DNA from: Burkholderia sp. D-99
Lineage (GTDB): Bacteria; Pseudomonadota; Gammaproteobacteria; Burkholderiales; Burkholderiaceae
Reading direction: 5' to 3'
DNA length: 64,000 nt
Assembly (NCBI RefSeq): GCF_011605345.1
Contig: NZ_JAAOXM010000001.1
Coordinates: forward strand, 372,001 to 436,000
The notes under the pieces are model-generated. The model did no database searches. It was given only the letters and a program-made list of their open reading frames with translations, and was not told where the DNA came from. This document shows positions 9,221 to 17,412 of the stretch, in pieces. The number at the start of each line of letters is the position of its first letter. The stretch's first letter is position 1. Made by a program: the position numbers and the translations under genes.

Positions 9221-9763
9221 TCAGAATCCGCACGCGTCGGTCGACGTCAGCGTCGCGAACGGACCATTAAGCGTCGCGTTGTGATGCGCGACGATCCGCT
9301 CGGCCGGCAGTTCGAGCGTATCCATGCAGGTGTGCGCGTCGGCGACGAGCGCCGCGCGAAAGCCGTGATCGGCGGCCGCACGGCACGCTGTGTCGACGCA
9401 ATACTGGGTCTTCATTCCCACGATGACGATCTCTCCGATCCCGGCCGCATGCAGCCACTCGGCGAGCGGCGTGCCGGTGAAGCAACTCGACCGCGTTTTG
9501 GCGAACACGGTATCGCGTGCAGCATCGATCGCGAGTTCCGGCAGCAGTGCGGTCAGCGGCGAGTCGAGCGCAATCGGCGAACCGGCGGGCCCGGTGTGCC
9601 GGACGGCGAACACGGGCGCACCGGCTTCATGCGCGCGACCGATCAACCGGTTGATGTTCGCGAGCATGCGCTCGCCGTCGTACGGACGCTCGGGGCCGTG
9701 AAACAGGCCGACCTGCATGTCGACGACGAGCAGCGCGCGTTTCGGGGAAGAGACTTCGGGCAT
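9221..9763 (-). CDS. Isochorismatase-like cysteine hydrolase
   Basis: A 180-aa member of the isochorismatase-like hydrolase family (nicotinamidase, biuret hydrolase, isochorismatase and others). The catalytic triad is visible: D15 (ALLVVDMQVGLF), a lysine in VFAKTRSSCF, and the nucleophile C122 in KTQYCVDTACRAA. ATG 9763 has AGGAG nine bases upstream; an upstream in-frame ATG (9805) has no such site. Substrate cannot be told from sequence; family members hydrolyse amides or vinyl ethers of small metabolites. The gene is transcribed in the same direction as the MFS/M20 unit 229 nt upstream but is likely separated from it by a hairpin. Confidence 0.88.
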   Translation of the reverse strand: MPEVSSPKRALLVVDMQVGLFHGPERPYDGERMLANINRLIGRAHEAGAPVFAVRHTGPAGSPIALDSPLTALLPELAIDAARDTVFAKTRSSCFTGTPLAEWLHAAGIGEIVIVGMKTQYCVDTACRAAADHGFRAALVADAHTCMDTLELPAERIVAHHNATLNGPFATLTSTDACGF

Positions 9764-9807
9764 TGCGTTTCTCCTGAATGACCGATACGGACGGAGAAAC
9801 GACAAGA

Positions 9808-9828
9808 CCCCGTCCGGAACCGGCGGGG
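9808..9828 (-). terminator. Possible terminator of the MFS/M20 unit
   Basis: CCCCG(T)CCGG and CCGGCGGGG form a GC-rich inverted repeat around a very short loop with one bulged T; on the minus strand it is followed by TCTTGTCGTTTCT. It lies between the MFS gene (ending at 9993) and the hydrolase start. The loop is tight, so this is a tentative call. Confidence 0.4.
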
Positions 9829-9992
9829 CCTGTGAGGGGTTGCGCTACGACCTTGCGCGCACTCGCCGCACGAGCCCGCCGAAGGCGGTCGTGCGCGTCG
9901 TGGTCGAGAAGGTGGTCGTGGTGTGGCGCATGGAGCGATCATGCCCGATGCGCGTGCACCACGTCAATCGCGCATCCGGCATCGGCCGCCGG

Positions 9993-11312
9993 TCAGTCGA
10001 GCGCCTTCCCGGCTTTTTCGTCCATGCAGCGGATGGCAAGCAGCGTGAACACACCGCAACCAATCGCATACCACGCAGGCGCATTCGGGTTACCGGTCGC
10101 CGCGATCAGCCACGTGACGAAGAACTGCGCGAAGCCGCCGAAGATCGCGACGCCCACGCTGTACACGAGTGCACCGCCAGTCGCGCGCACCGCACGCGGG
10201 AACAGCTCGCCGAGCATCGCGCCGGTCGCGCCGATGTTGATCGCATGCACGATCGACAGCGCGGCGATGATCGACAGCAGCGACGCGGCGCCCGGCCAGC
10301 GGTTCAGCGCGATGAACGCCGGATAGATCGAGGCCATCAGCACGATGCGCGTCCACCACACGATCCGGTTGCGCCCGTAGACGTCGGACAGGTGGCCGCC
10401 GATCGGCGTCACGAGCATCAGGATCGCGCCCGCGACGCAGCCGGCCGTCATCGACAGCCAGGTCGGCAGGTGCAGCACCTGCACGCCGTAGATCGCCATG
10501 TAGAACACGATGATGTAGTGGATCGACGTGCCGCCGATCGTCACGCCGAGGCCCGCGAACACGGCCTTGCCGTGATGGCGCAGCACGTCGGCGAGCGGCA
10601 GCGATGCGACCGGCTCGTCGTGCGTGGCGGCGGGCGCGGCGGCCGGCACTTCCTCGACGGTGCGGCGCAGCCAGTAGCCGAGCGGCACGAACAGCGTGCC
10701 GATGATGAACGGTACGCGCCAGCCCCAGCTTTCGAGCTGCGCGGCATTCAGCGTCGACGTCAGCGCGACGCCCGTCAGCGCACCGGCGAGCGCGGCGAGC
10801 CCCTGGCTCGAGAACTGGAACGATGCGTAGAAGCCGCGACGATGCTGCGGCGCCTGTTCGAGCAGCAGCGTCGTCGACGCACCGACTTCGCCGCCTGACG
10901 CGAACCCTTGCAGCAGGCGCGCGAGCACGAGCAGCAGCGGGGCGGCGAGGCCGACCTGCGCGAAGGTCGGCGCGACGGCGATCGTCGCGGTGCCGAGCGC
11001 CATCAGCAGCAGCGTGAGGATCATCGCCTTCTTGCGGCCGGCGCGGTCGGCATACATGCCGATCACGAGCCCCCCGAGCGGACGCGTGACGAAGCCGACG
11101 CCGAAGCTCGCGACCGCGAGCATCAATTGCCCGAACGGCGAATGCACGGGAAAGAACAGCTTGCCGATCAGGATTGCGAAGAAGCTGTAGACCGTGAAGT
11201 CGTAGAACTCGAGCGCGTTGCCGACGGCGGCGGCCGCGATCAGCCGGCGTTTCTTCGCGGCGGCGCGTGCATCGACCGGCGTGCCGGCGAGCGAAAGGGC
11301 GGACGTTTCCAT
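9993..11312 (-). CDS. MFS transporter, metabolite:H+ symporter (MHS) type
   Basis: A 439-aa inner-membrane permease with about 12 hydrophobic segments. The N-terminus (RRLIAAAAVGNALEFYDFTVYSFF) is the signature of the metabolite:H+ symporter subfamily (citrate, alpha-ketoglutarate, proline/betaine, shikimate carriers). The loop 2-3 motif RPLGGLVIGMYADRAGRKKAM and the RLLQGFASGGEVGAS motif in helix 4-5 are also typical. The start at 11312 is preceded by GGGGGAG. The gene lies 44 nt after the M20 amidohydrolase, so the two form an operon: the carrier probably imports an acylated amino acid or aromatic amide that the hydrolase cleaves. A divergent LysR gene is the likely regulator. Confidence 0.9.
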   Translation of the reverse strand: METSALSLAGTPVDARAAAKKRRLIAAAAVGNALEFYDFTVYSFFAILIGKLFFPVHSPFGQLMLAVASFGVGFVTRPLGGLVIGMYADRAGRKKAMILTLLLMALGTATIAVAPTFAQVGLAAPLLLVLARLLQGFASGGEVGASTTLLLEQAPQHRRGFYASFQFSSQGLAALAGALTGVALTSTLNAAQLESWGWRVPFIIGTLFVPLGYWLRRTVEEVPAAAPAATHDEPVASLPLADVLRHHGKAVFAGLGVTIGGTSIHYIIVFYMAIYGVQVLHLPTWLSMTAGCVAGAILMLVTPIGGHLSDVYGRNRIVWWTRIVLMASIYPAFIALNRWPGAASLLSIIAALSIVHAINIGATGAMLGELFPRAVRATGGALVYSVGVAIFGGFAQFFVTWLIAATGNPNAPAWYAIGCGVFTLLAIRCMDEKAGKALD

Positions 11313-11356
11313 GTGGGGCTCCCCCGGTTGGCGCGAAACGATGGGATGAAGGGCCG

Positions 11357-12541
11357 TCAGGCCGCGAGCCAGGCTTCGGCGATGCGAACCCAGTAGCTCG
11401 CGCCGATCGCGAGAATGTCGTCGTTGAAGTCGTAGCCGGGGTTGTGCACCATGCAGCCGCCCTTGCTGCCGATCCCGTTGCCGATGAACGCGTAGCAGCC
11501 GGGGCGCGCTTCGAGCATGAACGCGAAGTCCTCGCTGCCCATCAGCGGCGCGGCGTCGGTTTCGACGCGCTCGGCGCCGAGCATCCGGCGCGCGATGTCG
11601 GCCGCGAATGCAGTCGGCTCCGCGTGATTGACGAGCACCGGGTAGCCGTAGTCGTAGTCGACTTCGGCCGTGACGCCGAAGCTTTCCGCCTGGCCTTTCA
11701 CGAGCGCCTCGATGCGGCGCGCGAGCAGCGCGCGTACGTCGGCGTTCAGCGCACGCACCGACAGTTTCATCACGACGGTTTCGGGAATGATGTTGAACGT
11801 CTCGCCGGCCTGCACGCTGCCGACCGTGATCACGGCCGCATGTTGCGCATCGACCTCGCGCGCGACGATCGTCTGCAGCGCGACCATGATGCTGCCCGCG
11901 GCCGACATCGGATCGCGCGCGAAATGCGGCATCGCGCCGTGGCCGCCGACACCGCGCAGCGTGATCGTCACGCGGTCGGCCGACGCCATCGCGGCGCCGG
12001 TGCGGAAGGCCATGTCGCCGGCTGCGCGGCCCGGCATGTTGTGGATCGCGAAGATCGCGTCGCACGGGAAACGATCGAACAGGCCGTCATCCATCATCGC
12101 CTTCGCGCCGCCGAAGTTTTCTTCGGCCGGCTGGAAGATCAGGTTCAGCGTGCCGGAGAACTGGCGCGTTGCCGCGAGGTGGCGCGCCGCGCACAGCAGC
12201 ATCGCGGTGTGGCCGTCGTGGCCGCACGCATGCATCTTGTTCGCATGGCGGCTCGCGTACGGCAGGCCCGTGGCCTCCGCGAGCGGCAGGGCATCCATGT
12301 CGGCGCGCAGCCCGACCGTGCGCGTGCCTTGCCCTTCGCGCAACACGCCGACCACGCCCGTCTTGCCGATGCCGCGATGCACGTCATAACCCCAGCCGGT
12401 GAGCAGCTCGGCAACGAGATCGCTCGTGAGCGTTTCCTCGAACGCGAGTTCGGGGTGAGCGTGGATGCGGCGGCGCACCTCGACCAGCTCGGGTGCGATC
12501 GCGGCGATACCGGGGATGACGGGGTTCACGGCTTGCAGCAT
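11357..12541 (-). CDS. M20 family amidohydrolase (hippurate hydrolase-like)
   Basis: A 394-aa metal-dependent aminoacylase of the M20D/HipO group, which hydrolyses N-acyl amino acids, hippurate or indole-acetyl-amino acids. Seen in order: the PELAFEE motif near residue 30, RADMDALP, the metal ligands HACGHDGH, the catalytic QPAEENFGGAK, the lid-domain histidine in GVGGHGAMPHFARDP, and the C-terminal GSEDFAFML. Length is normal for the family. ATG 12541 has CCAGGAGACACC directly before it. First gene of a unit with the MFS transporter, divergent from a LysR regulator; the shared promoter region carries a T-N11-A palindrome. Confidence 0.92.
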   Translation of the reverse strand: MLQAVNPVIPGIAAIAPELVEVRRRIHAHPELAFEETLTSDLVAELLTGWGYDVHRGIGKTGVVGVLREGQGTRTVGLRADMDALPLAEATGLPYASRHANKMHACGHDGHTAMLLCAARHLAATRQFSGTLNLIFQPAEENFGGAKAMMDDGLFDRFPCDAIFAIHNMPGRAAGDMAFRTGAAMASADRVTITLRGVGGHGAMPHFARDPMSAAGSIMVALQTIVAREVDAQHAAVITVGSVQAGETFNIIPETVVMKLSVRALNADVRALLARRIEALVKGQAESFGVTAEVDYDYGYPVLVNHAEPTAFAADIARRMLGAERVETDAAPLMGSEDFAFMLEARPGCYAFIGNGIGSKGGCMVHNPGYDFNDDILAIGASYWVRIAEAWLAA

Positions 12542-12580
12542 GGTGTCTCCTGGGGGGGGCAGGTGGGGCGCTTGGTGCAC

Positions 12581-12599
12581 ATATGACGAGCAAGCATAT
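12581..12599. promoter_or_regulatory. LysR-type operator candidate
   Basis: ATATG-N9-CATAT is a perfect inverted repeat containing the LTTR T-N11-A box (T12584, A12596). It sits in the 184-nt divergent region between the amidohydrolase (start 12541) and its LysR neighbour (start 12726), where the surrounding sequence turns AT-rich. Confidence 0.6.
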
Positions 12600-12725
12600 A
12601 AATTTCTTTTGCGTACCAGAAGCTGATAAATTGCTTTGGTGCTCACCACCGGTTGCCGCTCGGGAATACCCTGAGCCGGTGTGTGCCGTGCAGCACAGGG
12701 TTTCCACGGATCACGCGTCGCCGCC

Positions 12726-13628
12726 ATGAAATACCATCAGCTGAAAGCGTTCGTCACCGTCGCGGAAGAGGGGAGCATTCGCGCGGCCGCGCGGCGCCTG
12801 AACGTGTCCCCGGCGGCGCTGACGAAGGCGGTCAAGGAGCTGGAGATCGCGCTCGGCGTGTCGCTCGTCGTGCGCACCGCACGCGGCGTGCAGCTCACCG
12901 CGTTCGGCCAGCAACTGCAGGTGCGCGCACGGCTGATCGTCGCCGAAATGCAGCGCGCCCGCGACGACATCGAGCAGGCGCAAGGGGCGATGACGGGCTC
13001 CGTTGCGGCGGCGGTCACGCCGGCCGCCGCGGTGACGATCCTGCCCGATGCGTTTCGCGCGTTCCGGCGGCGTTTTCCGGTGGCGCGCGTCAGTATCGTC
13101 GAAGGGTTTCCGGGCGTCGCGCTGCCGCGGCTGCACGACGGCTCGCTCGATTTCGCGGTGGCCGTCGTCGTGCCCGAACTGCTGGCCGCCGAGTTCGACC
13201 ATGCCGAACTGTATTCGAGCCGTTCGCTGATCGTCGCGCGCAAGGGGCATCCGCTCGCATCGGCCACGTCGCTCGCCGATCTCGTCGAAGCCGACTGGCT
13301 GATGAATCCGTCACCCGAAAGCTCGACGCAGGTGCTGTTCAATTCGTTCGTCGCCTACGGGTTGCCGGTGCCGGCGCGCGTCGTCGAATGTCCGAGCTTC
13401 GGGCTCGCGCGCAGCCTGATGATGGGCTGCGACCTGATTGCATCGATGCCCGAGCAACTGCTGCAGGGCGAGTGGGCGCGCGACCAGTTCGCGATCCTGC
13501 CGATCCGCGAGCGGTTGCCGGCCGTATCGGTGCAGGTCATCACGCGTCGCGACAGCCCGCTGACGCCGGCCGCGGCGATGCTGCTCGACTGCCTGCGCGA
13601 TTCCGCGAGGCGCAAGGGGCTGCTGTGA
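12726..13628 (+). CDS. LysR family transcriptional regulator (amidohydrolase/MFS locus)
   Basis: A 300-aa LTTR. The N-terminal winged helix-turn-helix covers about residues 1-60 (MKYHQLKAFVTVAEEGSIRAAARRLNVSPAALTKAVKELE), and the effector-binding domain follows, with the hinge around residue 85. The HTH has S/AALTKAVKELE in place of the commoner PSLSRQI, as in TsaR/AbgR-like members; AbgR controls aminobenzoyl-glutamate uptake and cleavage, a comparable transporter/M20 system. Divergent arrangement and the T-N11-A site at 12581-12599 suggest it controls the M20-MFS operon in response to its substrate (inference). Confidence 0.9.
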   Translation: MKYHQLKAFVTVAEEGSIRAAARRLNVSPAALTKAVKELEIALGVSLVVRTARGVQLTAFGQQLQVRARLIVAEMQRARDDIEQAQGAMTGSVAAAVTPAAAVTILPDAFRAFRRRFPVARVSIVEGFPGVALPRLHDGSLDFAVAVVVPELLAAEFDHAELYSSRSLIVARKGHPLASATSLADLVEADWLMNPSPESSTQVLFNSFVAYGLPVPARVVECPSFGLARSLMMGCDLIASMPEQLLQGEWARDQFAILPIRERLPAVSVQVITRRDSPLTPAAAMLLDCLRDSARRKGLL

Positions 13629-13837
13629 ACCAGTACACGCAGCAAGCGACCGTCATTGCATCGTTATCCTGACGATCACGCGTGTGGCATTGCCGTCGTC
13701 CGGCCGGCATGTGGCTTGTGCAGCGGGCACGTCATTCCGGCTCGAGCCGCGCGAGCCGGTATCATAGCGGCCGGCCCGCCGCTCCGGCCGGCCTCCAACA
13801 ACATCGCCATCCGGCATCCAGCAATCAGAGGCATTTC

Positions 13838-14158
13838 ATGACCAGTGCAACCCAATTCGACAACGTATCGGTCGTCAAGCGCGCGAACGTCTATTTCGAC
13901 GGCAAGTGCGTGTCGCATACCGTGCTCTTCCCGGACGGCACGCGCAAGACGCTCGGCGTGATCCTGCCGTGCGCGCTCAACTTCGGCACCGATGCGCCCG
14001 AATTGATGGAAGTGCAGGCAGGCAAGTGCCGCGTGAAGCTCGACGGCAGCAGCGAATGGCAGACCTACGGCGCCGGCGAATCGTTCTCGGTGCCGGGCAA
14101 GAGCCGCTTCGACATCGAAGTGCTCGAGACGCTCGATTACGTCTGCAGCTACCTGTAA
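13838..14158 (+). CDS. ppnP: Pyrimidine/purine nucleoside phosphorylase PpnP
   Basis: A 106-aa cupin-fold protein of the former DUF1255 (YaiE) family, which phosphorolyses a broad set of nucleosides. Family features are visible: [21 protein letters not shown] at the N-terminus, [13 protein letters not shown], the [18 protein letters not shown] block, and the C-terminal [14 protein letters not shown]...YVCSYL. Full family length. ATG 13838 follows AGAGG at 7 nt. A perfect inverted repeat CCGGCTCG/CGAGCCGG (13737-13759) and a TATCAT hexamer (13760-13765) lie upstream and may belong to the promoter. Followed by a hairpin terminator. Confidence 0.93.
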
Positions 14159-14180
14159 AACGCACACGCGCAGCAAAGAA

Positions 14181-14202
14181 AAGCCCCGCCGAAGCGGGGC
14201 TT
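14181..14202. terminator. Bidirectional rho-independent terminator
   Basis: AAGCCCCGC and GCGGGGCTT pair perfectly around CGAA. On the minus strand the stem is followed by TTCTTTGCT, giving a good terminator for the convergent small gene; it also closes ppnP. Confidence 0.8.
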
Positions 14203-14246
14203 GTCACAAGCGGATGGCGCAAGGCCATCCGAAGCGCCTGTTCTCG

Positions 14247-14582
14247 TTACAGGCAGGCGTTGATGTCGCCGGCCGACGATGCATCGCCACCGCGGAAACC
14301 AACCCAGGTCTTTGCGTTGGCGGCGTTGGCCGGGCGCACGATGGCCGCGGCGCCATTCGGCGGCTGCTGGCCCGGTGCATACACGGCCATCGCGAGGCCG
14401 TTTGCGAGTTCATACTGCGACGTCACTTGTTGCTGCGACTTGTCGGCCCAGGTCTTGGCGATGCACTGCGCGACCTGGTCGGCGGGTTTCTGGCTTTGTC
14501 CCACGTTTTGGAGGGCAGAATCAGCTGCATGAGCAGAAAATGCCACGGTCAATGCGATGAGCGGTAAGTATTTTGCGTTCAC
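14247..14582 (-). CDS. Small exported protein of unknown function
   Basis: A 111-aa protein starting at GTG 14582, eight bases after GGGAG. It has a Sec signal peptide (VNAKYLPLIALTVAFSAHAA) with cleavage around AHA-A. The mature part is about 90 residues, Gln/Ala-rich, with two cysteines (in VAQCIAKTWADKS and at the C-terminal NACL) that could form a disulfide in the periplasm. No known catalytic motif is visible and I do not recognise the family with confidence. It ends against the terminator at 14181-14202 and is followed upstream by a long gene-free stretch, so it is probably monocistronic. Confidence 0.75.
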   Translation of the reverse strand: MNAKYLPLIALTVAFSAHAADSALQNVGQSQKPADQVAQCIAKTWADKSQQQVTSQYELANGLAMAVYAPGQQPPNGAAAIVRPANAANAKTWVGFRGGDASSAGDINACL

Positions 14583-15062
14583 GTTATCTCCCTCGAGTCG
14601 TGATTGATTGAGTGGGATGCGCAGCAGGACTGCGTGCAAGTGAGATCGCATCGGGCAAGCACGGTTCCGGCTATTCCGAAACAAGTTGTTAACGCGCTTG
14701 CCAAATGGCGGCTCCGATGCTGTGCACTTTGCTGCGGCACGGCATGCATCGTGTGCGGCTCGACGTCATGCGTGGCGTGGTCGGCGCGCTGCCCGGTCGT
14801 GTGGTGAAGTGACGGTCGCGGCGAGCGGCATGCGTCTGCATGCCGTGCCGCAACTCTTTATTTGATTGCGCAGTGGAATGGCTGATTGTTGGCCCCGTCG
14901 CATGAGCACCATGATGACAAACTTTCGTCCGTCGAATTGTTAACCAACTTTAAACGCGGAAAGCGACGGAATGCGATGCGGCACGCGAGGGGCGTGTCGC
15001 ATCGTGCGGAGCGTTGACGCGAGGGGGTCGTGCGCGGCGAGGGCGCCGCGCAGCGCGGTGGG
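14583..15062. other. Gene-free region with an 8-bp stem hairpin
   Basis: About 480 bases without a convincing gene. It must hold the promoter of the small exported protein. CGGCATGC-GTCT-GCATGCCG (14826-14845) is a perfect 8-bp stem with a 4-nt loop followed on the plus strand by AACTCTTTATTTG, which looks like a terminator, yet no plus-strand gene precedes it within 650 nt. It could end a small RNA or be a stray site. Confidence 0.5.
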
Positions 15063-16850
15063 TCAGCCGGCCTTGCGCGTGCCGATGTCGCGCAGGTTGG
15101 CCGGGACGATCGGGCGGAAGCGCTCGCGCTTCTGTTCGTCGTCGAAGTGCTGGAGCGCGGGCTTGATCAGGTCGCTGCGCGACACGATGCCGGTGATGCG
15201 CAGCGATTGCTCGTCGGCGACGACGGGCAGGCGCTCGAGCCCGAGCATCGCGAGTCGCGACGCGACGACACGGCACGTTTCGTGCGCCTGGGCGACCGCC
15301 GGCGCACGGTTGGCGAACGCGCCCGAGATCGGCGTGTCGGCCGCGGCCTGTGCGCGCTGCGCATCGAGTGTCGCGCGATCGACGAGACCGAGCAGGCGTC
15401 CGTTCTGCACGACCGGGTACGCACGGTGCGTCTGCTTCGCGCCGAAGTACTGCGATTCGACGGCATCGAGCGTCGCTGCGCCGTCGATCGCGACGAGCCG
15501 CTCGGCGGACGTCATCACTTCGCCGATGTCGTGCCGCTCGAGCGGATCGACGCCGTATTCGCGATAGATGTGATAACCGCGACGCGCGATCTTTTCCGTC
15601 ATGATCGAGCGCTTCATCACGATGGTCGAGAAACCGTGCGCGACGAGCGTCGCCGCGAGCAGCGGCAGCAACGCGTTCGCGTCGTGGGTGAGGCCGAACG
15701 CGAACACGATCGCGGTCAGCGGGGCGCCGAGCGTCGCGCCGAGCGTCGCGGCCATACACACGAGCGGCCACAGCGCCGGGTCGCCGCCCGGCAGCATCGG
15801 TGACAGCACGGTGCCGAGGCCGGCGCCGAGCATCAGCAGCGGGGCGAGCACGCCGCCCGATGTGCCCGAGCCGAGCGCGATCACCCACATCACGGCCTTC
15901 ACGATCAGCAGCGCGAGCGCGATCTTCAAGGCGATGTGCTGGTGCAGCAGGTCGCCGATCACGTCGTAGCCGACGCCGAGTGCGCGCGGCTCGAGCCAGC
16001 CGCCGATGCCGATCACGATCGCGCCGAGCGCGGGCCACCACATCCAGTGCACCGGCAGCTTCGCGAAGGTGTCCTCGACGCGGTAGAGTGCCGCCGACAG
16101 CCCGCATGCGAGCATGCCCGACAGCAGGCCCGCGACGATGCACGACAGCAGCGCGACAGGTGTCGGCGCGGCCGTGGTCAGCGGAAACAGCGGATCGACG
16201 CCGAAGAACACGGCGCGGGCGAAACCGGCCACCGCGCATGCCAGCGCGACCGGCAGGAAACTGCGCGGACGCCATTCGAACAGCAGCAATTCGACCGCGA
16301 GCAGCACGGCGGCGACCGGCGTGCCGAACACGGCCGTCATGCCGGCGGCCGCACCCGCGACGAGCAGCGTCTTGCGCTCGGCGGCGGTCACGTGCACGCA
16401 CTGCGCGATCAGCGAGCCGAGCGCGCCCCCCGTCATGATGATCGGGCCTTCCGCGCCGAACGGGCCGCCGCTGCCGATCACGACGCCGGACGACAGCGGC
16501 TTGAGGATCGCGACCTTCGGCGACATGCGGCTCTTGCCGAACAGGATCGCCTCGATCGCTTCGGGAATGCCGTGGCCGCGGATCTTTTCCGAACCGAAGC
16601 GCGCCATCATCCCGACGATCAGCCCGCCGATCACCGGGATCACGATCACCCATGCGCCCAGCGTGTTGTTCGCGGGCGAGCGGTCGACGAACGAGAACTG
16701 CTGGAAGAAAAACAGGTTCGTGAACAGATGGATCAGGCTCAACAACACGAACGCGGCAAGCGTGCTGAGCAGGCCGATCCCGGCGGCAAGCAACGCGATC
16801 CTGGGCAGGCGTTCGTTGGTCGAGAAATCGCGTTTGTGTGGTGCGTTCAT
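15063..16850 (-). CDS. ClC-type chloride channel/transporter with C-terminal CBS domains
   Basis: A 595-aa inner-membrane protein. Residues about 1-430 form the ClC fold: GHGIPEAIEA (the GSGIP selectivity motif with H replacing S), GSGGPFGAEGPI carrying the gating glutamate, and GSGTSGGVLAPLLMLGAG. In VLLAVELLLFEWRP the position of the second glutamate of proton-coupled antiporters looks like leucine, which would fit a channel or a less coupled transporter (inference). The C-terminal 150 residues hold a CBS pair (MTSAERLVAIDG... and NRAPAVAQAHETCRVVASRL...GIVSRSDLIKPAL). It lies 20 nt after a MarR gene and is therefore in its operon, downstream of the palindrome at 17318-17336. Confidence 0.92.
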   Translation of the reverse strand: MNAPHKRDFSTNERLPRIALLAAGIGLLSTLAAFVLLSLIHLFTNLFFFQQFSFVDRSPANNTLGAWVIVIPVIGGLIVGMMARFGSEKIRGHGIPEAIEAILFGKSRMSPKVAILKPLSSGVVIGSGGPFGAEGPIIMTGGALGSLIAQCVHVTAAERKTLLVAGAAAGMTAVFGTPVAAVLLAVELLLFEWRPRSFLPVALACAVAGFARAVFFGVDPLFPLTTAAPTPVALLSCIVAGLLSGMLACGLSAALYRVEDTFAKLPVHWMWWPALGAIVIGIGGWLEPRALGVGYDVIGDLLHQHIALKIALALLIVKAVMWVIALGSGTSGGVLAPLLMLGAGLGTVLSPMLPGGDPALWPLVCMAATLGATLGAPLTAIVFAFGLTHDANALLPLLAATLVAHGFSTIVMKRSIMTEKIARRGYHIYREYGVDPLERHDIGEVMTSAERLVAIDGAATLDAVESQYFGAKQTHRAYPVVQNGRLLGLVDRATLDAQRAQAAADTPISGAFANRAPAVAQAHETCRVVASRLAMLGLERLPVVADEQSLRITGIVSRSDLIKPALQHFDDEQKRERFRPIVPANLRDIGTRKAG

Positions 16851-16870
16851 CGGCGTGGAAAAAGCAAGGG

Positions 16871-17284
16871 TCAGTAATCGATCTGCGGAACCTGGAACGC
16901 GTCCTTGAGCGACTTCAGCTCGGCGCGATGCATGGCCGCGAGGCGGGCGAGCAGCGTCTCGCCGGCCGGTTCGAGGTGGACCTCGACCTGCCGGCGATCC
17001 GCTTCACTCGTCTTGCGCTTCACGAGGCCGAGCGCTTCGCAGCGCGTGACCAGCGCGACGACACCGTGATGCTGCGCCTGCAGGCGTTCCGCGAGTTCGC
17101 CGATGGTTGCCCATTCGCGATGCGGGTAGCCCTTGATGTGCAGCAACAGCAGGTATTGCAGCGGCGTCACGCCTTCGCTTTGCGCGGCGCGCTCGGAGAA
17201 GCGCTCGAAGCGGCGCATCTGGTAGCGGAACTCGGACAGTTGCTGGAAATCGCTTTTCGCCAGCGCGCGTCGGGTATCGTTCAT
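16871..17284 (-). CDS. MarR family transcriptional regulator
   Basis: A 137-aa winged-helix regulator. Helices 3-4 and the recognition helix are seen in WATIGELAERLQAQHHGVVALVTRCEALGL, and the wing in VKRKTSEADRRQVEVHLEPAGETLL. MarR proteins bind palindromes as dimers and are released by small ligands or oxidation. First gene of an operon with the ClC channel (20-nt gap). A perfect 7-5-7 palindrome lies 34 nt upstream of its start, and a near-identical copy (16 of 18 bases) lies upstream of the HPP-CBS gene, so it probably represses both units (inference). Confidence 0.92.
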   Translation of the reverse strand: MNDTRRALAKSDFQQLSEFRYQMRRFERFSERAAQSEGVTPLQYLLLLHIKGYPHREWATIGELAERLQAQHHGVVALVTRCEALGLVKRKTSEADRRQVEVHLEPAGETLLARLAAMHRAELKSLKDAFQVPQIDY

Positions 17285-17317
17285 CGGGTGCGGTCGGTCA
17301 GTTTTGGTAGCGGCAAA

Positions 17318-17336
17318 TATATCACAACATGATATA
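17318..17336. promoter_or_regulatory. MarR operator candidate 1
   Basis: TATATCA-CAACA-TGATATA is a perfect inverted repeat 34 nt upstream of the MarR start codon, overlapping an AT-rich promoter-like stretch. The 18-mer TATCACAACATGATATAA (17320-17337) matches site 2 at 18644-18661 (read on the other strand) in 16 of 18 positions. Confidence 0.7.
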
Positions 17337-17412
17337 AATGGCAGAATTGTGGCGAGTGGAATGCATTCCGCGTTGCGCCGGCCGTTACATGGCGTTACGT
17401 ACGCTGCACGCG

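Noticed and set aside
9764..9992. An additional small gene between the cysteine hydrolase and the MFS transporter
   Set aside because: Short frames here are Arg/Ser-rich shadows without a start signal; a hairpin is the only recognisable element.
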